Origin: Atopobiaceae bacterium | GTDB lineage: Bacteria > Actinomycetota > Coriobacteriia > Coriobacteriales > Atopobiaceae | Assembly: GCA_017545665.1 (NCBI GenBank) | Contig: JAFWKQ010000048.1 | Span: 23,873-87,872, forward strand | Direction of reading: 5' to 3' | DNA: 64,000 bases | Shown: piece after piece, positions 1-7,298 of the stretch | How the letters are laid out: each line of letters begins with the position of its first letter | Numbering within the stretch: the stretch's first letter is position 1 | Made by a program: the position numbers and the translations under genes | The notes under the pieces: model-generated | What the model was told of the DNA's origin: nothing | The model's input: only the letters and a program-made list of their open reading frames with translations | Database searches by the model: none

Positions 1-93
1 GCTAGGGTGCCACCCACTGGACTGCGTTCGGGGGAGTGTGTCCAAAAAACTCTCAATCGTGTTACGCTCGATAGGGGGATTTAAGGGGGCAGC
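1..93. other. 5' edge of window, upstream of the GGDEF-EIIC gene
   Basis: There is no coding region here. A purine-rich ribosome binding site, AAGGGGGCAGC, sits just before the ATG at 94. An A run followed by a weak AT-rich stretch could hold a promoter, but no clear -35/-10 pair was found. Confidence 0.4.
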
Positions 94-2769
94 ATGGACG
101 ATAGGCGTACGGGCGGTATTGTGGCGGCGGTAACGCTTACCATAACCGCTGCCTTTGTCGCCATTGCCTTTTTGATAATCCACACCAGCATCGACTCTGC
201 CAAAAACCATGCCGAGAGCTCCATGGATCTCTATGCCTCCGATCTCTCGTCCGCCGTCGATGCGGTTGTGCGGAGCCAGTTTGACCTCTTGGACGCCTCC
301 ATGGTGGACACGGACGTTTCGCAGGCCTTTACCCGGGAAGACAATGGCACGACGCCAGAGCAAACCTCAGCCACCGTCACTCCGCTGCTCGCCAGGTCCA
401 CGCCCAACGCATCCAAGGGGTTGTCTTTTGCTCTTTCGGGAACGAGTCACGTGCTCTATAGGGCCGACGGAACGCACGCGCGCATTAGCGACAACGACTG
501 GAACCTCTTTTGGTTCGTGTATGACGACACCGTGCGTGGCGACTCGGGCGGGTATCACGTGCATGGCTTTGCAAGCCAGGCGACTCACGAGAGCGAGCTC
601 ATAGTGGGAAGGGCTATACGTGGCAATCCCGCGCACGCCGGCGCGTTGGGGGTTCTTATTCCCGCAACGACCTTGTCCGACGTAATTAGCAACCTTTGGA
701 CGCACGAGCCGCCAAACACGATTCTCTATAACGACGACGGGACGGTGCTGCTTTGCACGCAAGACCCTTCGCTTCAGGGGTCGAATGTGTTCGATCTGTA
801 CCCCAACCTTGCGAGTTCGCTCAAGGACCTGCAAAGCGGTAAGACCCAAATGGTGAGGGCGTGGGAAGGTCTCGAAGGCATCCTGCCCCAGGGACAAACG
901 CTCTATGAGGCGCGAAGAAACGATCGGACGGGCTGCTTTACGCTCGTTGCTCACAACGCGGAGGACGTGTTTGGTCCCATGCGCGAGCGCGTGACCACGC
1001 TGGTTCTTGCTTTGAGCGTCGTTATGATCCTGCTGCTGTTGCTCGTGATGTTTATCGTACGGTGGTACCGAACGCGTCTTATGCGCGTGGCAACAACCGA
1101 CGAGCTTACGGGCTTGGCCAACCGCAAGTGGTTTACCTCCAGCTTTGAGGCGCTTTCTGCAGAGGGTGTGGGCGAGGCCCACTTAGCGCTCATAGACGTA
1201 GACAAGTTCAAGGGAATCAACGACACCTACGGCCATGCCTCTGGCGACAAAGCCCTAGCCATGGTGGCCGAAAAGGTGCGTGAGGCGGCTGGCAGCACTG
1301 GGATTGCGGGACGCTGGGGCGGAGACGAGTTTATTGCCGTGCTGCGGGCGCCTGCGGAAGAGGCCGAGGCGCGAGTGCACCAGATGATCGATGCCGTTGC
1401 CGGTCAGACGATTGACGAGCAGATTCACGTGTCGGTGAGCGTTGGTTTGGCACAGTTGCGGAATGGCGACTCGCTTGAGAGAGCGGTTGAGCGCGCCGAT
1501 GACGCCCTCTACGTTACCAAGGAAGGTGGACGTGGGTTCCTTACGGTCTACGAGGAAGGCGTCACGCCGCACATGGCCGACGATCAGGTTGGCACGGTAA
1601 GGGGCCCTGCTCAACGGATGGGTGCAAAAGAGGCCGGCTCGTCGACAAGCGCTGCCAACAGCGAGGATCCAACCACTCCAGACGCGGGTCTCAAGAGGAT
1701 CAAAAGCGTGCGACCGAGGCTCGATTTGGTGGTAAAAAGCCTGCTAGAGGCCGTGTACAAGATGGTCCCGTTTGTGGCTGGCGGCGGCATCCTCATTGCC
1801 CTTGCGTTTCTTATTGACGCTGCGAGCGTAGACGTAAACACACTGTCTGCCGAGACACGCGCAAACTTTGGATCGATTACTCCCATTGCCGCTGGTCTGC
1901 GCGACGTAGGTTCGGCGGCCTTCAACTTTATGCTGCCCATTTTTGCGGCGTTCTTTGCGCGCGGACTTGCGGGTGACGAGGCGTTTATGGCTGGCTTTGC
2001 GGGCGGGTTCTTGTCTTCGCAGGGAAGCGCGGGATTTGCCGGCGCCATTTTGGCGGCATGCGTAGCCGCCGTTGTGGTGCGGCTTATGAAGGGGCTCTTG
2101 CACGAAACGGGACCGCATCTGCAACGTGTGGCGCCGGTGCTGCTCTATCCGGTGTTTTCGCTGCTCATTATGTATTTGCTCATGACCTACGTCATAGACC
2201 CTGTGGCAAGTGCCTTTGACGCACTGCTCACCTCGCTGCTCGTTACTCTGCAGAAGGGGAACAGCGTGGTTCTGGGAACTGTGTGTGGCGCCATGATGGC
2301 AACCGATATGGGCGGTCCCATAAACAAGGCGGCGTACCACTTTGGTACCGCTGCCATCGCATCTGGCTCGCCGAACATTATGGCGTCCGTAATGGTGGGT
2401 GGTATGGTGCCGCCATGCGGAATCGCCCTATGCATGCTGTTGTTCCGCAACAGGTTTGATGAGGAGACGCGCGACCAGGGGGCGGCGACGCTCTTTATGG
2501 GTCTCTCGTTTATTACCGAGGGCGCTCTTCCGTTTGTGCTCACCGACCCACTTCGCGTGATCCCCTCGTGCATCGTTGGCTCGGCCGTGGCGGGCGGGCT
2601 CTCCGAGGCGTTTGGTTGCACGCTCGTGGCGCCTCATGGGGGGATTTTTGTTTTCCCCGTTGTGGGCAACCCTCTAATGTACCTGGTAGCTTTGGTAGCG
2701 GGCTCGCTGGTCTGCGCCGTAATGCTCGGTCTTCTCAAACGCAAGGTGGCACAGTTAAACCAGGTATAA
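94..2769 (+). CDS. Sensor diguanylate cyclase fused to a fructose-type PTS EIIC domain
   Basis: This 891-residue membrane protein has an unusual layout. An N-terminal membrane helix (about 10-31) and a Cache-like extracytoplasmic region (32-300) are followed by a second helix (about 304-327) and a GGDEF domain. The active-site motif GGDEF is intact at 409-413, so it should make c-di-GMP from GTP. The RxxD inhibitory site five residues upstream is absent. After a Ser/Thr-rich linker (about 500-535) comes a complete multi-helix domain resembling the EIIC permease of fructose PTS systems, with GGPINKAAYHFG near 740, ITEGALPF near 807 and APHGGIFV near 846. No EIIA or EIIB domain is attached or encoded nearby. 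The EIIC part may therefore sense sugar or transport state rather than phosphorylate. Domain identities are confident; the combined role is inferred. Confidence 0.85.
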   Translation: MDDRRTGGIVAAVTLTITAAFVAIAFLIIHTSIDSAKNHAESSMDLYASDLSSAVDAVVRSQFDLLDASMVDTDVSQAFTREDNGTTPEQTSATVTPLLARSTPNASKGLSFALSGTSHVLYRADGTHARISDNDWNLFWFVYDDTVRGDSGGYHVHGFASQATHESELIVGRAIRGNPAHAGALGVLIPATTLSDVISNLWTHEPPNTILYNDDGTVLLCTQDPSLQGSNVFDLYPNLASSLKDLQSGKTQMVRAWEGLEGILPQGQTLYEARRNDRTGCFTLVAHNAEDVFGPMRERVTTLVLALSVVMILLLLLVMFIVRWYRTRLMRVATTDELTGLANRKWFTSSFEALSAEGVGEAHLALIDVDKFKGINDTYGHASGDKALAMVAEKVREAAGSTGIAGRWGGDEFIAVLRAPAEEAEARVHQMIDAVAGQTIDEQIHVSVSVGLAQLRNGDSLERAVERADDALYVTKEGGRGFLTVYEEGVTPHMADDQVGTVRGPAQRMGAKEAGSSTSAANSEDPTTPDAGLKRIKSVRPRLDLVVKSLLEAVYKMVPFVAGGGILIALAFLIDAASVDVNTLSAETRANFGSITPIAAGLRDVGSAAFNFMLPIFAAFFARGLAGDEAFMAGFAGGFLSSQGSAGFAGAILAACVAAVVVRLMKGLLHETGPHLQRVAPVLLYPVFSLLIMYLLMTYVIDPVASAFDALLTSLLVTLQKGNSVVLGTVCGAMMATDMGGPINKAAYHFGTAAIASGSPNIMASVMVGGMVPPCGIALCMLLFRNRFDEETRDQGAATLFMGLSFITEGALPFVLTDPLRVIPSCIVGSAVAGGLSEAFGCTLVAPHGGIFVFPVVGNPLMYLVALVAGSLVCAVMLGLLKRKVAQLNQV

Positions 2770-2784
2770 GTGTGCCACGCGTCT

Positions 2785-2816
2785 GGGGACCGTCCCTGGG
2801 TTGAGGGACGGTCCCC
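2785..2816. terminator. Perfect 12-bp hairpin between convergent genes
   Basis: The arms GGGGACCGTCCC and GGGACGGTCCCC enclose an 8-nt loop. The hairpin lies between the 3' ends of two convergent genes, so it could end transcripts from both sides. There is no T run. The GGGGAC core resembles the dispersed palindromes elsewhere in this window, so it may instead be a REP-type repeat. Confidence 0.5.
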
Positions 2817-2843
2817 AAGTTGCGACTTATGAGTTGGAGAATG

Positions 2844-3860
2844 CTATGCCGCTTCGGTAGTGGCTTCGGTTTTCTGCTCGGCCTTGGGCTGGGCGGCTTT
2901 GGTCTCGAGCTTTGCGATGCGGTCCTGAAGCTTCTGGGGTACTTCGTTGCCCTTGCGAACGAGGGCGTCGCGCTTGTTGTAGAGCTTAACGAGGGTTGCG
3001 CGCTCTTTGTCGTTGAGGTTGTTCATGGTGGCTACGCGCTCTTTGTTGGCTTTGGCTGCAGCCTCTGCCTCGGCCTTTTCCTTTGCCTTGGCTGCAGCCT
3101 CGGCCTTTGCCTTTGCGTCTGCCTCCGCCTTGGCCTTTGCGTCGGCCTCCGCCTTGGCCTTTGCGTCGGCCTCCGCCTTGGCCTTTGCGTCGGCCTCCGC
3201 CTTGGCTTTGTCCTCTGCGGCCTTCTTCTCGGCCTCTGCCTTTGCCTTGCCTTCAGACTCTTCCTTCGCCTTCTTCTCGGCCTCGGCCTTGGCCTCGGTC
3301 TTGTCGTTGGTGGAGGGCTTTGCCTGATTGTTGCTGGTGGCTGCGGCTTCGCTGATGCTGGCTTCTATTTCTTGGTTGTCTGCCACGGAATTCTGGGCAG
3401 CCTCGACGTTCTCGTTGCTGTAGTCAGAATCGTCGTAGTCGTAGTCGCTATCGGAGCCGTCGTAGTCGTAGTCGCTATAGTCGGAGTCGGCGTCGTAATC
3501 GGTGTCGTCGGAGTCGACGTCCCCGTAGTCACCGTAGTCATAGGCGGAGTCGTCGATCGCATAGTCTTCGTAACCCTCGCTTGCAACGGCGTCGTTTGCG
3601 GCTTGTCCCTGGCTGGCTGCCTGGTTGCTGGTGGCAGGCGCGGTTTCGTCTAGGACGAGGAGCTCGTCGCCGGTCTGATCGTTGTTCGAGGCGACGGTGG
3701 CCGTTTTAGTTGCGTTCTGAGTTGCCTGGCTCTTGAGTTGGTGCTGAAGCGATGCGTTGGAACCCATGGCATAGGTTGCAACACCGGTGCCGGTAAGGGC
3801 GATTGCAATGGCGGCTACTACGGCGACTTTCTTAGCGTTAATGTTGTTGGTGGCCTTCAT
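2844..3860 (-). CDS. Secreted low-complexity protein with Asp/Tyr-rich and Lys/Ala/Glu repeat regions
   Basis: No enzyme family is recognised. The protein is about 338 residues and starts with a signal-peptide or anchor helix (roughly 12-31). A strongly acidic Asp/Tyr/Ser tract follows (about 95-150), then a long helical tract of KAEADAKA-type repeats, several copies at an exact 24-bp DNA period around 3110-3200. The charged C-terminal segment contains the only non-repetitive sequence. The ATG at 3860 is preferred because AAGGAG lies 6 nt upstream; an in-frame GTG at 3875 would overlap that site. The repeats resemble spacer stalks of surface proteins, but no LPxTG signal or other wall anchor was seen. 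A cell-surface or periplasm-spanning role is inferred. Confidence 0.7.
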   Translation of the reverse strand: MKATNNINAKKVAVVAAIAIALTGTGVATYAMGSNASLQHQLKSQATQNATKTATVASNNDQTGDELLVLDETAPATSNQAASQGQAANDAVASEGYEDYAIDDSAYDYGDYGDVDSDDTDYDADSDYSDYDYDGSDSDYDYDDSDYSNENVEAAQNSVADNQEIEASISEAAATSNNQAKPSTNDKTEAKAEAEKKAKEESEGKAKAEAEKKAAEDKAKAEADAKAKAEADAKAKAEADAKAKAEADAKAKAEAAAKAKEKAEAEAAAKANKERVATMNNLNDKERATLVKLYNKRDALVRKGNEVPQKLQDRIAKLETKAAQPKAEQKTEATTEAA

Positions 3861-4025
3861 GGTGCTCTCCTTCACACTTTGGAATTGGTTCCTTTCCTTA
3901 TCTACCTATAAATACGAGAGGGGCTGCGGACAATCTCACGCCTAGCTGCAAGAAAAGAGTCAAGAAAATGTCAACATGCGGCGACAAATGTGACAAGTGC
4001 TTCTGTTTTTGCGTGTGCCAGTCCG
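3861..4025. other. Upstream region of the secreted repeat protein
   Basis: This is the 5' region of the minus-strand secreted protein gene. It contains an AT-rich stretch around 3895-3915 that could hold the promoter. No coding potential was recognised. Confidence 0.3.
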
Positions 4026-4195
4026 CTCGGGTGGACGGGCTTGCTGGGATCGCGAACGGTGCGGGGCGGCTTGCTGGCTTTGGCCACAGTGTGGCGGAAT
4101 CGAGCAAACGCGCACCCGGGCTTGCTGACTTTGGCCACAGTGTGGCTGATTTCAGCAAACTCACCCGCACCGTTCGCGATCACAGCAAACGCGGC
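4026..4195. repeat. Compound inverted-repeat cassette, copy 1 (TTGCTG / GCCACAGTGTGGC family)
   Basis: An 18-bp core GATCGCGAACGGTGCGGG at 4048-4065 recurs in perfect inverted orientation at 4164-4181. Each copy is bounded by TTGCTG or its complement CAGCAAA. Between them lie two copies of a CTTTGGCCACAGTGTGGC segment, whose centre GCCACA-G-TGTGGC is itself palindromic. A related but longer cassette occurs at 44821-45035. Open frames across this stretch on both strands are products of the repeats and have no ribosome binding sites. Confidence 0.85.
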
Positions 4196-4218
4196 CTGCC
4201 CACTGGCTGGCTGCACAT

Positions 4219-4265
4219 AAAAACGGACGTCTTGACCTCCTGGTGATGGCCAAAACGTCCGATTT
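4219..4265 (-). terminator. Intrinsic terminator after the zinc-ribbon gene
   Basis: Two 14-bp arms at 4224-4237 and 4248-4261 pair with two mismatches. On the minus strand a run of five T follows. The hairpin lies downstream of the minus-strand gene ending at 4310. A weaker T stretch on the other side would allow some bidirectional function. Short CGACCCCG tandem repeats lie between the hairpin and the gene (about 4287-4310). Confidence 0.65.
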
Positions 4266-4309
4266 TGTCTCCACAGTGTTCTGCGACCCCGCGACCCCGC
4301 GACCCCGCG

Positions 4310-5524
4310 CTACTCCACTTGCCAGGTAGACATAAACGCCGCAATCTGGTCGGCAATCTTTTGGTCGCCAATCGCACCGCAGTTGAGCGAAAGAACCACA
4401 CTCACCTTTTCGTCATTGTCGCGATCGATCACAACGCTGGCAACGCTCACGTTGTCGGAGGTGTTGGAACTCGACACGTAGATGGCACGACGTTTGCCCA
4501 CCGTCATGCGCGACGTGGTGGTATTGGTATAGTTCTTGTCGGCTTTGTAGGCGTCGGCAAGTTGCTGAGCTAGCTGTGTGTAGGGGACGCTGTAACGGCT
4601 CATCTGGATCATCTGCGAAAACGCCGCATGGCCGAGTGACGGTGACAAATACTCGGAGCGTGGATTCACATACACAATGGCGTCGTAGGACTTAATAATC
4701 TGTGCGTCCAGATCGCTGGTACGATTGGTCCACGACTCCGGTACCTGCATATAGCCCACGCTTTCGTTGCCAATGAGCTTAAGATACTGCTCAACCTTAA
4801 TGGTACTGGGGTCAACCGTAACGCCTTGCCCATGGTTGGTAAGGTCTACGGCATTGGACATGTCCACCTCGTCCTCGGGCACGAAGTACATCTCCACGCC
4901 ATCGGCGTTGGTCATGGTGAGCTTCTTGCTTCTAAGCGAGAGGGCCATCTGTGCGTCGTCGACTTTTACCTTGGCGTTGGTTACGGATTCCGCGTCCCAC
5001 GTTACCTTTACGGGACCGGAGTCCGTGCGAAACACGCCGGTGCCGTCGTCCCAAAGCATGAGGGTAATGTATATGCCTTGGTCGGCGTTGGAGTCGAACC
5101 ACTGCTTGGGCATGTTCTTGTCGGTGGAGTCTTGGGCCACCCACGTACCCACGAAGAACGCGCGCTTCTCCTCGGGAGAGAGCTCCGGCTCGGGCGGGTT
5201 CTCGGGAGGAGCGGGTTGTTCGGAAGAGCTGGCGGAGTTGTTGGAGGAGGTGGTTACTACGATGCCAACCACTACTGCAGCTATGACCAGCACCGCTACG
5301 GCGATAAGGGCGATGAGCTTGGTGTTGGGCTTGGACTTGGGCGCAGCCTCGGGCTCGGGCTTCGGCGCTGACGCGACCTCCGCCGTCGGCTCTGGCTCAG
5401 GCTCGGCCTCCTCCTCCGCCAGCGCCTCGACCTCCGCCGTGCCCTTGTCTAAGGCCGTACCGCAAGACGGACAAAATCGAGGATTTCCCTCTGGAATGTT
5501 GGCACCACAGTTCGGACAGAACAT
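4310..5524 (-). CDS. Membrane protein with N-terminal zinc ribbon and extracytoplasmic domain
   Basis: The 404-residue protein begins with a CxxC...CxxC zinc ribbon (Cys 3, 6, 18, 21). A Pro/Glu-rich acidic linker follows (about 30-68), then one transmembrane helix (about 70-90) and an extracytoplasmic part of about 300 residues that I do not recognise. The ATG at 5524 is chosen because GAGAAAGG precedes it and the zinc ribbon starts at once; a longer frame adds 30 unlikely residues. It lies 96 bp downstream of the PASTA protein gene on the same strand, so the two are probably cotranscribed. Zinc-ribbon/one-helix proteins of this kind are common in Gram-positive bacteria, usually with unknown function. 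Confidence 0.75.
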   Translation of the reverse strand: MFCPNCGANIPEGNPRFCPSCGTALDKGTAEVEALAEEEAEPEPEPTAEVASAPKPEPEAAPKSKPNTKLIALIAVAVLVIAAVVVGIVVTTSSNNSASSSEQPAPPENPPEPELSPEEKRAFFVGTWVAQDSTDKNMPKQWFDSNADQGIYITLMLWDDGTGVFRTDSGPVKVTWDAESVTNAKVKVDDAQMALSLRSKKLTMTNADGVEMYFVPEDEVDMSNAVDLTNHGQGVTVDPSTIKVEQYLKLIGNESVGYMQVPESWTNRTSDLDAQIIKSYDAIVYVNPRSEYLSPSLGHAAFSQMIQMSRYSVPYTQLAQQLADAYKADKNYTNTTTSRMTVGKRRAIYVSSSNTSDNVSVASVVIDRDNDEKVSVVLSLNCGAIGDQKIADQIAAFMSTWQVE

Positions 5525-5620
5525 CCTTTCTCCCTTCCATAGGCAGTTACCAATCACTACCCTTGCCAAAAGAATGGCGATTTGCCCGGAGCGCGCCCCG
5601 AGACAAATCGCCACTACGCG

Positions 5621-6958
5621 CTAAATCTCGCGCGAGCTTACTACGTTGCCGTTTGCGTCGAGTATGCTCTCTATGTTGCCCGTTGTTTCGGAAGCGCTGA
5701 TTACACTGCCTTCGATGGCGTCTACCTGCACTTGATACTTGGCCTCGCCAAGATTGAACTCAACGTTGTAATACAAGGTTCCACCGCCATTAATGAGGTC
5801 GGAGGTCTTGAGGTCAATGGGATCGCCCTTTGCCTGTCCGCCCGCTCCCATGGCCTTGGTCGCAATGTCGGTGCACTGCTCCTTGCTGTAGTTGGCCTTA
5901 TAGTCATCGTTGGAGCTGGACGAGGACTCTGGCGTAGGCGTCGGCGTAGGCGTCGGAGTCGGCGTAGATTCCTGCGTTGGCGCAGGCGTAGGCGCAGGCG
6001 TTTGCACTGGCGTTGGGCGCTTGAGCTCGAAGGTAACCGTAGAACCTTGGTCGACCTTGGCGTTGGGAGCAGGCTTCATGGAAACGACGGTACCGTCCTC
6101 GTTGCCACTGTAGCTGTACTTGAGCCCCGCGCTCTCGAGCGTCTTAATTGCCTCGTTGCGGCTGTAGCTAAGGATGTTGGGGACCAAAACCTGCGTTGCG
6201 GGCTTTTTGCCCAGCGAAACCTCAACGGTTACGACCGTGCCCTTGTTCACCTTGGTGTCCTTGGCCACACTTTGGCTTATTACCACGTCCTTCTTTACGG
6301 TGTCGCTATAGGAGTTGGTGGTGTCGGAGCCCAGCCCGGCTTTGGCAAGGATGTCGCGAGCCTCGCTGACGCTCTTGCCGGCAACGTCGGGAACGGTCAC
6401 CTGCTCCTTGCCAAGGCTTACGCTATAGGTAATAACAGAGAGAACCTGCGCCTTTGTGCCTGGCGCCGCGGATTGGGAGCAAACCTTGCCGGCCTCTACG
6501 GTATCGGAGTTCACCTGTGGTCCCGGCTGCGGAATAAACAGAGCGTCACTGAGCTTCTTCTCGGCTTCCTCGGCGCTAAGCCCGGTGAGGTCGGGAACCT
6601 CTACCGAATCGGAGAGCTTGGGACCCTTGGAAACCACTATGTTTACGGCGGAGTCCTTGTCTACGGTGGCGCCCACGGCAGGGTTGCACTCCAGCACGAT
6701 ATCGCCAAGGGGAACCTCTGCGCTTTCCTTCTCGGTTACCGACCCGATCTTGAGTCCGGCATTGGAAAGCTCCTTTTGAGCTTCGGTGTGCTCCATGTAG
6801 ACAATTTCGGGCACCTTGACCTTGGGCTTGTTTAGAAGCACGAAGGCAGCGACGGCAATGGCTGCCACCACCAGAACGCCAATGACTATGGGTACGACCG
6901 GCTTCTTCTTCGCCTCTGGAACTGCCTCTGGCCCTTTCTTCGGCTCATCCATGTGCAT
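5621..6958 (-). CDS. PASTA-repeat membrane protein with C-terminal PepSY-like domain
   Basis: A short cytoplasmic N-terminus and one membrane helix (about 21-42) are followed by four PASTA repeats (about 47-112, 118-183, 186-250, 256-314), a Thr/Pro linker of about 30 residues, and a C-terminal PepSY-like segment (about 355-445). PASTA modules bind peptidoglycan or muropeptides, usually on PknB-type kinases or class B penicillin-binding proteins; neither catalytic domain is present. It may be a wall-sensing or anchoring partner of the zinc-ribbon protein downstream. Either ATG at 6958 or 6952 is possible; 6958 has AGAAGG at better spacing. Confidence 0.8.
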   Translation of the reverse strand: MHMDEPKKGPEAVPEAKKKPVVPIVIGVLVVAAIAVAAFVLLNKPKVKVPEIVYMEHTEAQKELSNAGLKIGSVTEKESAEVPLGDIVLECNPAVGATVDKDSAVNIVVSKGPKLSDSVEVPDLTGLSAEEAEKKLSDALFIPQPGPQVNSDTVEAGKVCSQSAAPGTKAQVLSVITYSVSLGKEQVTVPDVAGKSVSEARDILAKAGLGSDTTNSYSDTVKKDVVISQSVAKDTKVNKGTVVTVEVSLGKKPATQVLVPNILSYSRNEAIKTLESAGLKYSYSGNEDGTVVSMKPAPNAKVDQGSTVTFELKRPTPVQTPAPTPAPTQESTPTPTPTPTPTPESSSSSNDDYKANYSKEQCTDIATKAMGAGGQAKGDPIDLKTSDLINGGGTLYYNVEFNLGEAKYQVQVDAIEGSVISASETTGNIESILDANGNVVSSREI

Positions 6959-7074
6959 GCTTCCCTTCTGCTCGTTTATGCGATGAACGTAGTAATTAAC
7001 GTATCACACGTTGCGTCCTTCGCGCTTGTCTTCGCCAAACGTGTGACCTGCCCCTCTGGCCGAGTCTTTGCGCA

Positions 7075-7194
7075 GTTACTGCTCACACTCCGCGCCTTTG
7101 TTCGGACCGCAAGCGGCGACTCACAAAGTGAGCGAGCGAAGCGAGCGTGGAGTCGCATGCGGGACCGGTGAAGGCGCGGAGTGTGAGCAGTAAC
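7075..7194. repeat. Long inverted repeat enclosing a GAGCGAGCGAAGCGAGCG palindrome
   Basis: Perfect 24-bp outer arms lie at 7075-7098 and 7171-7194. Inside is a second inverted pair, GCGACTC (7116-7122) and GAGTCGC (7150-7156), around a GAGCGAGCGAAGCGAGCG core. Related inner segments occur at 31943-31986 and, inverted, at 38820-38862. The element fills most of the gap between divergently transcribed genes. No gene is seen in 6959-7298. Confidence 0.85.
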
Positions 7195-7298
7195 GATGCG
7201 CGTCTTACACCCCTCCAACCTGCCCCAACCATGCTAAGCGTGCTTGTCATTTCATGTACAATGAGGGTATTCGCGCGTACGAAGGAGGCGTGGTAAAA

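Noticed and set aside
2820..3653. 277-codon plus-strand frame opposite the secreted repeat protein
   Set aside because: It encodes a monotonous Leu/Gly/Val string that mirrors the KAEA repeats; the minus strand has the signal peptide and ribosome binding site.
3898..4246. Five short frames on both strands in the 4.0-4.2 kb gap
   Set aside because: All are translations of the inverted-repeat cassette and lack ribosome binding sites.
5621..6958. PknB-type serine/threonine kinase
   Set aside because: PASTA repeats are present but only about 20 cytoplasmic residues precede the membrane helix, so there is no kinase domain.
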